Below, piece after piece: positions 17,919 through 26,775 of a stretch of 64,000 bases of DNA. The notes under the pieces are model-generated. The model was not told where the DNA came from. It ran no database searches and saw only the letters and a program-made list of their open reading frames with translations. The stretch covers positions 1 through 64,000 of the forward strand of contig NZ_AYMU01000030.1 in NCBI RefSeq assembly GCF_000633395.1, read 5' to 3'. Position numbers and translations under genes: made by a program. The DNA is from Pseudomonas sp. PH1b. Lineage in GTDB: Bacteria > Pseudomonadota > Gammaproteobacteria > Pseudomonadales > Pseudomonadaceae. Numbering within the stretch: the stretch's first letter is position 1; every line of letters starts with the position of its first letter.

Positions 17919-19115
17919 TCAGCCGCAGCACGGGCAGGCGCCGATCCACGGACGGCAAGGGTCGCTGTCGATAAATGTGACCATGACTTCAGTCCCCGGC
18001 CCCAGGAGAATCGCCTCACACTGCCAGTGAGAGGCGTCCAGCCAACAACTGCTCTTGTCATCAAACCGACCTTCGCGGTCCCAGGGAAACTTGACCTTGA
18101 CCCGGGCGGGGCGCGCCTCTTCGCCTTCCACTGCAATGACCACTGCGGTCTGAGTGCTGGGCACCAGGGGCTTGCGGTGAGCCACAGGCGGACGATAGGG
18201 CCGATCCCAAGGTAGGGCGGTGAAGCGGTTGCGATACCCCTGATCAAAGTCGTCCTGGCTGCCAGTGCTGCCTAGGGCAGTCTTGTCCCTCAGCACCTGG
18301 GGTTGCTTGCCCTCGTGGATGACCCGCGTCAGTAGCCAGAGGTCGTTCCGCTCCTGGCCCAACGTGCCCGAGATCGGCACAACCTGGCCGCTGGCCAGCC
18401 AGGTCTGGTCGCCTCGCCCTTCAGTGTGAAGATAAGTCTCGTGGCCGTGCTCCAGCGCTGCACGGTCAAACGCCGCCAGGCCCGGATGGCATGGCTGGCC
18501 CCGTTGCGCCTTGGTCGGTCTATCGTTCCCCTGTCTCTTGGCGGTGACTTGTGCGCCCCGGGGAAAAGCGGCCAACTCATCGCCAAACACCAGCACATGG
18601 CCCTGGGGGCTGTGTTGGAAGTGAAAGTGAATCCCCTCTTCCTCACACAGGCGCTGGATAAAGTGCAGGTCCGTTTCGTCGTACTGGGTACAGCACTCAC
18701 GCTTGGGGTAAGTCGCCCGTAGATGAAAGCGATAGGCACCTCCCAGAATCCCGTGTTCCTCCAGTATCAAGGCAACGATGTCCGGCACTGAGTACTGTTG
18801 ATAGACCCTGCGGTTAAGCCGGTGGCGCAAGTAGGACAAGTGCGGAACCAGGGCCAGGTTGTAGCGCCCCTTGCCGCGTTGGGCAATGTGATAGACCCGC
18901 CCATGAATGCCTTCACCCTGAGTGCCGAAGGCCAGAAAGGCCTCTGTGTCGAACAGGCGCTGGAGATCCAGGCCGGCCTCCTCGCCCACCAGCTCCAGAT
19001 TGAAGAAGTAAGGCCTGTTGATCGCCTCTTCCCCGGTGAAGGCCAGTACTTGAAAGTCAGGCTCAAAGCCATCGATTGTCAAACTCAAGGGCGTCTGATT
19101 GGCTGGGCTGAACAT
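17919..19115 (-). CDS. vgrG: Truncated VgrG (type VI secretion spike) homologue
   Basis: 398 aa; complete VgrG proteins are usually above 600. The gp27-like base is intact (SLTIDGFEPDFQVLAFTG; CCTQYDETDLHFIQRLCEEEGIHFHFQ). The frame then stops in the OB-fold region just after VTFIDSDPCRPWIGACPCCG. The usual GCLYH segment, the gp5 beta-helix needle and any effector tip are absent, and the sequence around DASHWQCEAILLGP looks eroded. Such a protein is unlikely to form a working spike, so it is probably a remnant. No other type VI genes are nearby. Confidence 0.75.
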   Translation of the reverse strand: MFSPANQTPLSLTIDGFEPDFQVLAFTGEEAINRPYFFNLELVGEEAGLDLQRLFDTEAFLAFGTQGEGIHGRVYHIAQRGKGRYNLALVPHLSYLRHRLNRRVYQQYSVPDIVALILEEHGILGGAYRFHLRATYPKRECCTQYDETDLHFIQRLCEEEGIHFHFQHSPQGHVLVFGDELAAFPRGAQVTAKRQGNDRPTKAQRGQPCHPGLAAFDRAALEHGHETYLHTEGRGDQTWLASGQVVPISGTLGQERNDLWLLTRVIHEGKQPQVLRDKTALGSTGSQDDFDQGYRNRFTALPWDRPYRPPVAHRKPLVPSTQTAVVIAVEGEEARPARVKVKFPWDREGRFDDKSSCWLDASHWQCEAILLGPGTEVMVTFIDSDPCRPWIGACPCCG

Positions 19116-19487
19116 CCGCTGTTCTCTTCTTGCATAGATGTTGAATGGATGCTGTCGCAGACAGCGATGTCAGGACACCGGACCAATCCGGTCCGGAACT
19201 AGAACCTGCAACCTGGGCTCGGCAGCCCACTCGCCCCAGCAGCGACGCAACAGCCATTGCCGGCAAGCGTCAACGCTGGCAGCACCTCGTTCAGTACCCG
19301 GGAACGCCCTTGCGGGAATTCAAGGATGCAGTACCCGCGACGCTGCACTTCGAGCGCCCTCCCACTGGCATCTTGAAACCCGCACAGCGATAGCCTCGAC
19401 CTGCTGTCCCGCGTCCTTGTTCATGGCCATGGCCATGGCCTGCAACAAGACACTGTTGGAAACCGCAAGTGATCCATCAAGCCGCTA
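19116..19487. other. Gene-free stretch between vgrG remnant and polyamine-binding gene
   Basis: About 370 bases with no credible gene. It holds a 7-base hairpin CCGGACC/GGTCCGG near 19180-19198 and three tandem copies of CATGGC near 19424-19440. It may be debris of the region once linked to vgrG. Confidence 0.4.
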
Positions 19488-20591
19488 TCAAATACTGCTC
19501 TTCACCTTGGTCCAGACCCGGGTGCGGATACGCTCCAGTTTCAATGGCAGCGGCTCAAGAGGCACCAGTGTGGCAAGGGTATTCCTGTCTGGATAAATCC
19601 ACGGATTGTCCCGCAGCTTCTGCTCGACAAACTCGGTGGCGTCCTTGTTGGCGTTGGGATAAAGAGTGTGGTTTGAGGTTTTGGCAATGACTTCCGGTTG
19701 CAACATGTAGTTGATGAACGCCATGCCCGCCTTGGGATGGGGGGCATCCTTCAGCAACACCAGGTTTTCCGACCAGACCAGCGCGCCTTCGCGCGGAAGG
19801 CTGTAGGTAATCCTGCGCCCGGTGTTGGACTTCTCATTGATGGCCTGGGCAGCAAGGGCGCCATTGGCCCACCCCACCACCGCACAGATATTGCCGTCCG
19901 CCAGGTCGGCGTCGATCCTCGACGAGTCGAAATAGAGGATGTAAGGGCGGATCTTCAACAGCAGGGCTTGAGCTTTCTGATAGTCCTCCGGGTTCCTGCT
20001 GTTGCTGGGCAATCCCAGGTAATGCAAGGCAATCGAAATGATCTCGCTGGGAGAATCAAGCATGGCCACGCCACAGGACTTCAGCTTGCTGATGTTCTCT
20101 TCCTTGAAGATCAGGTCCCAACTGTCCACCGGAGCCTTGTCGCCCAGTGCCGCCTTGACCTTATCAATGTCATAGCCAATCCCGGTGGTGCCCCATAGAT
20201 ACGGCACGGCATAGCGATTGCCCGGGTCATTGACCGCAAGCTGGGACAGAATGTCAGGGTCGATATGGGACAAATTGCTCAGTTGGGCGGGATCCAGCGG
20301 CTGCAGCACTCCCGCCTGGATCAGGCTGGGCAACACATTGGAAGTGGCCACCACCACGTCGTACCCCGTGCGCCCGGCCATGACCTTGCTCTGCATGATT
20401 TCGGCGCTGTCGAATGCATCCATATGGATCCTGTTGCCGGTCTCTTGCTCGAACGCCTTCGGCGTCTCGGGAGCAATGAGCCCGAACCAGTTATACAGAT
20501 ACACTCCAGGCCCTGCCGCTGCGACAGATGTGCTTATCCCTGCACAGAGAAGCGAGACCGAAAAAAGGGTTCGCAAAGGTGAATTTCTCAT
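19488..20591 (-). CDS. Periplasmic spermidine/putrescine-type binding protein (PotF-like)
   Basis: 367 aa from the ATG at 20591 (AAGGA upstream). The signal peptide (1-25) is followed by the PotD/PotF solute-binding fold: VYLYNWFGLIAPETPKAFE, DVVVATSNVLPSLIQAG, VPYLWGTTGIGYD and ICAVVGWANGALAAQA. It should bind a polyamine or related cation for an ABC importer. No permease or ATPase gene is next to it, so it is an orphan component and might serve in sensing or with a distant transporter. It is divergent from the LuxR gene across 139 bases. Confidence 0.85.
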   Translation of the reverse strand: MRNSPLRTLFSVSLLCAGISTSVAAAGPGVYLYNWFGLIAPETPKAFEQETGNRIHMDAFDSAEIMQSKVMAGRTGYDVVVATSNVLPSLIQAGVLQPLDPAQLSNLSHIDPDILSQLAVNDPGNRYAVPYLWGTTGIGYDIDKVKAALGDKAPVDSWDLIFKEENISKLKSCGVAMLDSPSEIISIALHYLGLPSNSRNPEDYQKAQALLLKIRPYILYFDSSRIDADLADGNICAVVGWANGALAAQAINEKSNTGRRITYSLPREGALVWSENLVLLKDAPHPKAGMAFINYMLQPEVIAKTSNHTLYPNANKDATEFVEQKLRDNPWIYPDRNTLATLVPLEPLPLKLERIRTRVWTKVKSSI

Positions 20592-20730
20592 GCAACATCC
20601 TTGTAAAAAACGATGTGCCTTCATGGCCATCGCAAATCCTGGCAGTGAATATACGGGGCATTCCCGAATAGTAAATACCTACGAATACTTACCTCAGACC
20701 CACGACTCCCTAACCCTAAAGGGGTAGAAG

Positions 20731-21522
20731 ATGCCACTCGACCTTCACAGCCTGGCCTGGCACCGTTCGATTGGAAAACTGATCATGCAATTGAACCGTC
20801 CAGAGTTCTGGAGCTCGCTTGTTCGCACCCTGAATGAGTATGTGCAGATCGATAACTGGGTTGTACTGATCTTCAGTAACCAACATGTACAAGTTGTCAG
20901 TCTTCCGGAGATAGCCGATGCAGAGGAAGTCGATGCCTTTATCCATCGCTACGTGAAGGGGCTGTACCTGCTGGATCCTTTTTACATAGCCAATCGAGAA
21001 AACCCGCAAAGCGGATTCTTTCATCTGCTGGATATTGCGCCTGAGTACTTCATTGAGACCGAGTACTACCATCAGTATTTCGAGCAGTATATTTCCGTAG
21101 ATGAGGCGCAGTACAACGTCCAGCTCGACGCCGACAGAACCTTGTGCATTTCCATTGGCAGCAGCGTTCGCTTCAATCAAGAGCAGATTACGATGCTTGA
21201 TCTCATCAAGCCTTGGGTGAGCGCGTTAATGCACCAGCGCATGAGCTTCGAGACGGAGGTGGAAAAGAACCTCGCCGCGCCCCCTCTCTGGCCGGAAACC
21301 ATCACCCGCCTCGGCACCCAGATAACAGCCCGGGAAAGTGATGTACTCAGGTTGTTACTGAGTGGTTTCTCCAATAAGGAGATTGCGGGGAAACTTTCCC
21401 TTTCGTCAGAAACGATAAAAGTCCACCGTCGCAATATCTACGGCAAATTGAACATCAAGTCACAGTCCGAGCTGTTTGCCCGATTTTTCATGCCCAAACA
21501 CGAGGCCCTTGCTTCAAGTTGA
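20731..21522 (+). CDS. LuxR-type transcriptional regulator
   Basis: 263 aa. The C-terminal LuxR helix-turn-helix (about 195-255) reads ITARESDVLRLLLSGFSNKEIAGKLSLSSETIKVHRRNIYGKL. The N-terminal half does not show the residues of an acyl-homoserine-lactone pocket or a phosphoreceiver, so the signal is unknown. No luxI is nearby. It heads a three-gene run on the plus strand that converges on the phlD-like gene, and stands at the border of the plt region. A role in regulating this locus is inference. An imperfect repeat CTAACCC/GGGGTAG overlaps its leader at about 20710-20727. Confidence 0.85.
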   Translation: MPLDLHSLAWHRSIGKLIMQLNRPEFWSSLVRTLNEYVQIDNWVVLIFSNQHVQVVSLPEIADAEEVDAFIHRYVKGLYLLDPFYIANRENPQSGFFHLLDIAPEYFIETEYYHQYFEQYISVDEAQYNVQLDADRTLCISIGSSVRFNQEQITMLDLIKPWVSALMHQRMSFETEVEKNLAAPPLWPETITRLGTQITARESDVLRLLLSGFSNKEIAGKLSLSSETIKVHRRNIYGKLNIKSQSELFARFFMPKHEALASS

Positions 21523-21661
21523 AAGCAGCGAAGCCGCCGGAGCATTCTCTGCATCAGCCCCCGTTCGGCGCATGATCAATGGCCTGTCATCCACGCCAGC
21601 GACAAGGATCCAGACCTCCCTGGCAACCCCCTCGCCCTGCAACACGGACGTAAAGGAAAAA

Positions 21662-21874
21662 ATGTTCAACGCGATTCTCTTCAGCCTGCTCTCGAGCATC
21701 TTGGTCCTGATTGTTTTCGGCTTCTTGATATCACAATTGCTCCCTGCCCAGTTCATCGCGGGCAGCCAAATGGACTGGGGGTATTTCACCTCCTGCCTGC
21801 TCATCCTGCCCGCCGCGCTTGCCGGCGCCAGGCAGGTCAGGAAAATCACAGGCCCGAACCCTCGGGTTGCCTGA
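21662..21874 (+). CDS. Small two-helix membrane protein, unknown
   Basis: 70 aa from the ATG at 21662, preceded by AAGGA. The frame is open further upstream but only this start has a ribosome site. Helix 1 (about 3-25, NAILFSLLSSILVLIVFGFL) and helix 2 (about 40-57) are hydrophobic; the C-terminus is basic. I do not recognise it. It lies between the luxR gene and another unknown gene, 139 bases after luxR and 26 before the next. Confidence 0.55.
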   Translation: MFNAILFSLLSSILVLIVFGFLISQLLPAQFIAGSQMDWGYFTSCLLILPAALAGARQVRKITGPNPRVA

Positions 21875-21900
21875 GGCCCACAGAAAAGCCGAGTTGCCCC

Positions 21901-22332
21901 ATGAAGTTCACATCCGCCGGCAAACCCATCGACCCTCGTACCCTCAGCTACCGCAGCCTCGGCTTCGGAGAAGCCGTCAGTCTTGATACAACACCCTATG
22001 AACTGATCTTGGAGCACAGCGACTTTCCACAACACTTCCTCGAATGTGCCGACACCTTCATCAGCGAATGCAGGACAGACGACCTTGAGCAAGGCTTTGC
22101 AGACATCCCGGGGCTCGAGCGGCTGAATTACCCGACCTTTCAGGAGCTGTTGGAGAGTCAACCCGAAGTGGCAGCCGCCTTGATTGACGACTACCTGTAT
22201 TTCGAGTTGTTTTTCGCGCTGTTCCGGGACCCAAGTCCCCTGGCGTTAGTGATTAACAGCCTCACCAGCACCTCTGCAAAAGGCAGGTCGATCATCATGG
22301 TCGGCGAGACCTTTGCTGCCAGGCAGGTCTGA
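21901..22332 (+). CDS. Unknown 143-aa protein beside the phlD-like gene
   Basis: 143 aa, acidic, soluble, no signal peptide. It begins MKFTSAGKPIDPRTLSYRSL, contains a Phe/Glu-rich stretch DDYLYFELFFALFRDP and ends GRSIIMVGETFAARQV. I do not recognise the family. It is the last gene of the luxR run and ends 55 bases before the convergent phlD-like stop. Possibly a partner of the small membrane protein just upstream. Confidence 0.6.
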   Translation: MKFTSAGKPIDPRTLSYRSLGFGEAVSLDTTPYELILEHSDFPQHFLECADTFISECRTDDLEQGFADIPGLERLNYPTFQELLESQPEVAAALIDDYLYFELFFALFRDPSPLALVINSLTSTSAKGRSIIMVGETFAARQV

Positions 22333-22387
22333 ACAGCCTTCACCTTGAGGCCTGGATGCCCCGCCCGCCCACGCCGCTCGCTGCCCC

Positions 22388-23437
22388 TCAGGCATGCCAT
22401 TGGCCCAGGCTCATCTCGACGCTGAAGCCCGGGCCAAAGGCGGCCATCAGGCCTTTGCTACCGGCCTTGGGGGGCGATTCGAACTGGCGGCGCAACACGT
22501 CGAACACCGCCACGCTGGCCACGTTTCCAGCCTCGGCCAGGCTGGTTCGGGACAACCCTACACTGTCCTCAGGTAACTGGAGGTGGATGACCAGCTCATC
22601 AAGGATCTTGCGGCCACCGGTGTGAAAAATGAAAAAGTCATTGTCCGCACAGCCCTGCCGCTGGTGATCCTGGTTGAACCGTTCAAGGACCGGAGCGATG
22701 TCCTTGATCGAGTGCATGACGGCCTTGTCCAGCGCGAAATGAAAGCCGCTGTTCTTTACCTCGTACCTGATGAAATGCTCGCTGTCGGGCAACAGGTACG
22801 AGCGTCCAGCCGTGATCCGGACCCCCTGCGCTCGGTCATCGGCACGCAAGACACAGGCGCCGGCGGCATCGCCGAACAACGCCGCGCTGATCAGCGAATG
22901 CAATTGCTTGTCCCCCGCCTGATAGCACAGCGAGGAAAACTCCAGGGAAACCATCAGTACATGGTTGTCGACATCCAGGGCGGCAAAATCCCGAGCCCGG
23001 TTGATCGCCGCCATGCCGGCCACACAGCCCAACTGGGCAATCGGCAATTGCACGGTCGTCGCCGGCAGGCGCAGGTCGTTGATCAGGTGGGCGGTCAGGG
23101 ACGGCATCATGAACCCGGTACAGGAAGTGACAATCACCATCCGTATCGCGCTCGGGGTCAGGTCGGCATTGACCAGTGCCTGACGTGCCGCGGCGCACGC
23201 CATGTCTCTAGCAGCGCGCTCATAGAGGATGCTGCGCCGGGTAATGTCGGACTGCTGGAGCAGTTCATCCAGCGGCAGCAGCAGGTGGCGCTGTTGCACC
23301 TGGCTGTTGCGGATCATGCGCTCGGACAACGCCGTGCCTGGCTGATCGCCGTGCAGCCGCCGCAGATGCTCGATCATCTGTTGCTGGCTGATCCTGTGCT
23401 CCGGAAACAGTACATGAGGCAGACAAAGGGTCGGCAT
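22388..23437 (-). CDS. phlD: PhlD-like type III polyketide synthase (phloroglucinol synthase homologue)
   Basis: 349 aa, same length class as PhlD and closely similar to it as I recall that sequence (TLCLPHVLFPEH start, TSCTGFMMPSLTAHLINDL, LPIAQLGCVAG, AAFGPGF end). Catalytic triad: C138, H272 (FIFHTGGRK) and N305 (AEAGNVAS). PhlD condenses three malonyl-CoA to phloroglucinol. In P. protegens it lies in the phl locus with phlACB, none of which is here. This copy starts 40 bases after the LysE-type gene, at the end of the plt export operon, with AAGGAAG before its ATG. It probably supplies phloroglucinol to PltM. Confidence 0.88.
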   Translation of the reverse strand: MPTLCLPHVLFPEHRISQQQMIEHLRRLHGDQPGTALSERMIRNSQVQQRHLLLPLDELLQQSDITRRSILYERAARDMACAAARQALVNADLTPSAIRMVIVTSCTGFMMPSLTAHLINDLRLPATTVQLPIAQLGCVAGMAAINRARDFAALDVDNHVLMVSLEFSSLCYQAGDKQLHSLISAALFGDAAGACVLRADDRAQGVRITAGRSYLLPDSEHFIRYEVKNSGFHFALDKAVMHSIKDIAPVLERFNQDHQRQGCADNDFFIFHTGGRKILDELVIHLQLPEDSVGLSRTSLAEAGNVASVAVFDVLRRQFESPPKAGSKGLMAAFGPGFSVEMSLGQWHA

Positions 23438-23477
23438 CGAACTTCCTTGTTGAAGGCTGGCCGGTCAAGGCCCGGGC

Positions 23478-24077
23478 TTATACCGCGCGAACCACGGTGT
23501 AGGTGAGCGTGGCGGAAAACAGCGCCAGGACGATGGCGGTTCCCCTCGAGAACAAGGGCCCCGAGACACGCCCCAGGTACTGGGCGCGAATCCCCGCCCC
23601 CAACGAGACCCAGAGCAAGGCAATGGGCGCCAATGCCAGGAAGAACGCGCACAACGCGGGCAGGAATTCCCCCACGCTGGAGAAGGACCGGGCCGGGAAT
23701 ATCACACTGGCAAAGATCAGCCCCTTGGGGTTGAGCAGGGTCGCGATCAGCAAATGCCGGGGCCAGCTCTCGAAGCGTTCGGTGTGCTGGGCGCCGGCGG
23801 TCGAGGTCTTCCAGGTTTTCAGAGCCAGCGCCGCGATATAGAACGCGCACAGCAGCTTGATCAGGTGGATCAGCCACGGGTAGTCGTGGGACAGCAGCAC
23901 CAGCCCCCAGCCCCAGGTGCAGATTGACACGGTGTAACCGAGCATCTCGATCAGCACCAGCGGCAGCGAGCGCAGCACGCCGAACTTGAAGCCCGAGGCC
24001 AACAACAGGGTGTTCGAAGGCCCCGGTACCACCAGTATCAGGGATGAAAACAGCGCGATCTTGTAGAGGTCATCCAT
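23478..24077 (-). CDS. pltP: LysE/RhtB-family exporter in the plt export operon
   Basis: 199 aa, six predicted membrane helices, with VVPGPSNTLLLASG at the N-terminus and LLNPKGLIFASVIF mid-protein, both typical of LysE/RhtB amino-acid and metabolite exporters. It follows pltO by 67 bases and precedes the phlD-like gene by 40, so all may share one transcript. The symbol is given by position in the pltIJKNOP order and is less certain than the family. Substrate unknown; it could move a phenolic or chlorinated intermediate. Confidence 0.78.
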   Translation of the reverse strand: MDDLYKIALFSSLILVVPGPSNTLLLASGFKFGVLRSLPLVLIEMLGYTVSICTWGWGLVLLSHDYPWLIHLIKLLCAFYIAALALKTWKTSTAGAQHTERFESWPRHLLIATLLNPKGLIFASVIFPARSFSSVGEFLPALCAFFLALAPIALLWVSLGAGIRAQYLGRVSGPLFSRGTAIVLALFSATLTYTVVRAV

Positions 24078-24144
24078 TTGCAGGGTTTCCTATTCCGTTA
24101 GGAAAAATCAGTCCGAAAGGGTTGTGCTGCGGTGCTGCGACGGG

Positions 24145-25641
24145 TCAGGAGGAACGCCCGCCCATGGATTTGTAGAGGCTGATCAGGTGGGTCCTGAGCT
24201 GGCTGTCGCTATTGACCAGGTCGCGCTGCGCCTCGAGCAGCATTTGTTGCGCCTCCAGTTCCTCCAGGTAACTGGCATCCCCGGCGGCAGACCTGACACG
24301 AGTCCACTGGTAGGTGCGAGCCCTGCTCTCATAACTGTCCTGGAGGTGTGCCGCACGCTGGTATTCGTGGTGATACCGACTGAGGGCATCATCCACCTCC
24401 TGCCAGGCCGCCAGGACGGTTTGCTGAAACGCCACGGCCGCTTCTTGCTGCTCGAGCTTGCGCAATACCACCGTTTTGCTGCGGCGTCCGCGATCGAACA
24501 GCGGCAGGTCCAGACGCGGCCCCACCGACCAGGCCCTGCTGCTCCAGTCGGCAAACTTGCCGCCCTTGTAGGATTCAAAACCGAAGTCGGCGCCCAGCGT
24601 CACGCTCGGGTAGAGCTCCGCTTCAGCCACCCCGATGCCGGCCGTGGCCCGGTGCAGCCGGGCTTGTGCAGCGCGGATATCCGGACGCTCACGCGCCAGC
24701 TCTGCCGGTACGCCCAGCTGCAGGTTGGGCAGCGGGCTCCCCAGGGCGGTGTCCGGACGATCCGCCAGCAAGGTTTCCAGGGCCCCGGGATGCTCCCCCA
24801 GAAGCACTGCAATACGGTTCGCGGCCTGGGTGTGCAGGGCCTTCCAACCCGGTATCTGTGCATTCAGCGCCGCCAGCCTCGACTGCTGGCGCTCGACGGC
24901 GAAGCCATCCTCATCACCTTCGCGAGCCTGTACCACGACCACCTGCAGGCGCGCGTCCAGCACGTGCAGCTCCTGCTCCAGCAGACGGGTCTGGCGCTGC
25001 GCGGTGCGCATCTCGATGTAGTTTCTCGCCAGCTCGCTTTGCACGCTGAGCAACACATCGTCCAGCGTCGCCGCCGCGCCGTCGACTTCGGCCTGGGCGG
25101 CTTCGCCCAGGCGCGACACCCGGCCCCAGAGATCCAGCTCCCATGAAACATCGAACCCGGCCTGGTAGAGGCTGTAAGGGTCGGTCAGGACCTTCTCCAG
25201 GGCCTCGCGGTCGCTGCCCAGTGCTTCGAGCATGCGATTGTTCGGGGCATACCGGCTTTGCCGGTTGCGGGTTGCAGCGCCCGTGAAGGACACCTCTGGG
25301 GTCTCCAGGGAAGAGACAATCTGGCGTTGCAACCTGACCTGGGCGAATCGCAGCATGGCCGTGTGCAGATCCGGGTTGCCCTCGCGCACTTGGGCCTGCA
25401 GCTGATCCAGGACAGGATCGGCAAATACCCGCCACCAGTTGGCCTCGGTCCCCGGCACGACGCTCGCGGTGTTCTTTGCCGACACCACCGGCGTCACCGG
25501 GCCGCTGTGCCAGTCAGTCCATTTTTCCGGGCTTGGCACCACGGGTGCCTTGAAATCGGGCCCAAGGGTGCAGGCGCTGAGAGCCATCATCAAGGCCGCC
25601 GCCAGCCCGTTGAACAGGTATCCAGAGTGAGTCGTTTTCAT
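24145..25641 (-). CDS. pltO: Outer-membrane efflux lipoprotein (NodT/OprM type)
   Basis: 498 aa from the ATG at 25641 (AAGGAACGTC upstream). A lipoprotein signal ends at ALSAC. Two outer-membrane efflux repeats follow, with DVSWELDLWGRVSRLGEAA in the first and RPDIRAAQARLHRATAGIGVAEAELYPSV in the second, both NodT-family signatures. It forms the outer-membrane channel of the PltIJKN exporter. Its start codon lies inside an 11-base gap near the pltN stop. Confidence 0.9.
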   Translation of the reverse strand: MKTTHSGYLFNGLAAALMMALSACTLGPDFKAPVVPSPEKWTDWHSGPVTPVVSAKNTASVVPGTEANWWRVFADPVLDQLQAQVREGNPDLHTAMLRFAQVRLQRQIVSSLETPEVSFTGAATRNRQSRYAPNNRMLEALGSDREALEKVLTDPYSLYQAGFDVSWELDLWGRVSRLGEAAQAEVDGAAATLDDVLLSVQSELARNYIEMRTAQRQTRLLEQELHVLDARLQVVVVQAREGDEDGFAVERQQSRLAALNAQIPGWKALHTQAANRIAVLLGEHPGALETLLADRPDTALGSPLPNLQLGVPAELARERPDIRAAQARLHRATAGIGVAEAELYPSVTLGADFGFESYKGGKFADWSSRAWSVGPRLDLPLFDRGRRSKTVVLRKLEQQEAAVAFQQTVLAAWQEVDDALSRYHHEYQRAAHLQDSYESRARTYQWTRVRSAAGDASYLEELEAQQMLLEAQRDLVNSDSQLRTHLISLYKSMGGRSS

Positions 25642-25652
25642 GACGTTCCTTA

Positions 25653-26771
25653 TCACACCAATCGATTGCGAAACAGCCAGGCCGCCAGTGGCAGGGTCAC
25701 CAGCGCGACCGCGAGCATGGGCACCAGATTCCAGGAGACGTCGGCCAGCGTCGCCCCCTCCAGGTAGATCCTTCTGACCAGGTCAATGGCGAAGCGCAGC
25801 GGGTCCAGGTAGGTCAGCACCTGCAACGCTTGGGGCATGCCGTGCACCGGGGTGATCAGCCCGGACAGCAGAATCAGCGGCATCATCAGCACGAAGGTGT
25901 ACACCATGGCCTGCTGCATGTTGGCCGAGAGCGCCGAGATGGACAGGCCGATGCCCACGCAGGCGCAGGTGAAGACAAACAGCCCCAGGTACAAATCGAG
26001 CACGGAGCCGATCATCGGGATCTCGAACCAGAACAAGCCAATGGCCAGGATCAGGCTTGACTGCAGGAGGCCGATCAGGACCGATGGCAGCGCCTTGCCC
26101 AGGAGAATGACGAAGGGTGTCAGGGGGGTGACCAGCAACTGGTCGAACGTCCCCTGTTCGCGCTCTCGGGCCACCGACAGCGCTGCCAGCATCAAGGTCT
26201 GGATCATGCTCAACGCGGCGATCAGGCCGGGCACTATGTTCCAGCGGGTTTGCAGGTTGGGGTTGAACCAGGCCCGGGTTTCCAGGCGTACAGGCGCATT
26301 CTCCAACGCCAGGAACTGCTGGTTGAAATCAGCCACCAGATTGGCAATGTGCCCCGCCGCCATCCCCGCGGTCGTCGAGTTGCGCCCGTCCAGCACCAGC
26401 TGCAGGCCGGCATTGTCATGCCGGCTCAAGCGCTCATCGAAGTCCGAGGAGAACTGCAGCACCAGCAGGGCCTTGCCCTGGTCGATCACCGGGGCAATCT
26501 CGCCCACGCTGTTCAAGGTCGCCACCCGGGCAAACACACCCGAGGCATCGAAACGCGCCAGCAGCTCCGTCGAGGCCCGCCCCTGGCTTTGGTCCAGCAC
26601 CGCATAGGGCACGTAGTTCAGATCGTAGGTGGCGCCGTAGCCAAACAGCAGTGACTGGACAATCGCCGGTGCAATCAGGATCACCCGATTGGCCGGGTCC
26701 TTGACGATGGCCAGGAACTCTTTCTGAAACAGGAACAGCAATTCGCGTATGAAACTCATCAGCTTGTCCAT
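25653..26771 (-). CDS. pltN: ABC-2 type permease of the pyoluteorin exporter
   Basis: 372 aa of the YhhJ/YbhR type. One N-terminal helix (about 28-45, VILIAPAIVQSLLFGYGATYDL), a large periplasmic domain, then five helices from about 180, with the ABC-2 motif EREQGTFDQLLVTPL. It pairs with PltK as the two membrane halves of the exporter powered by PltJ. A 4-base gap separates it from pltK. Confidence 0.9.
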   Translation of the reverse strand: MDKLMSFIRELLFLFQKEFLAIVKDPANRVILIAPAIVQSLLFGYGATYDLNYVPYAVLDQSQGRASTELLARFDASGVFARVATLNSVGEIAPVIDQGKALLVLQFSSDFDERLSRHDNAGLQLVLDGRNSTTAGMAAGHIANLVADFNQQFLALENAPVRLETRAWFNPNLQTRWNIVPGLIAALSMIQTLMLAALSVAREREQGTFDQLLVTPLTPFVILLGKALPSVLIGLLQSSLILAIGLFWFEIPMIGSVLDLYLGLFVFTCACVGIGLSISALSANMQQAMVYTFVLMMPLILLSGLITPVHGMPQALQVLTYLDPLRFAIDLVRRIYLEGATLADVSWNLVPMLAVALVTLPLAAWLFRNRLV

Positions 26772-26775
26772 GGCG

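Noticed and set aside
19424..19440. Tandem CATGGC repeats
   Set aside because: Only three short copies; too small for a repeat element.
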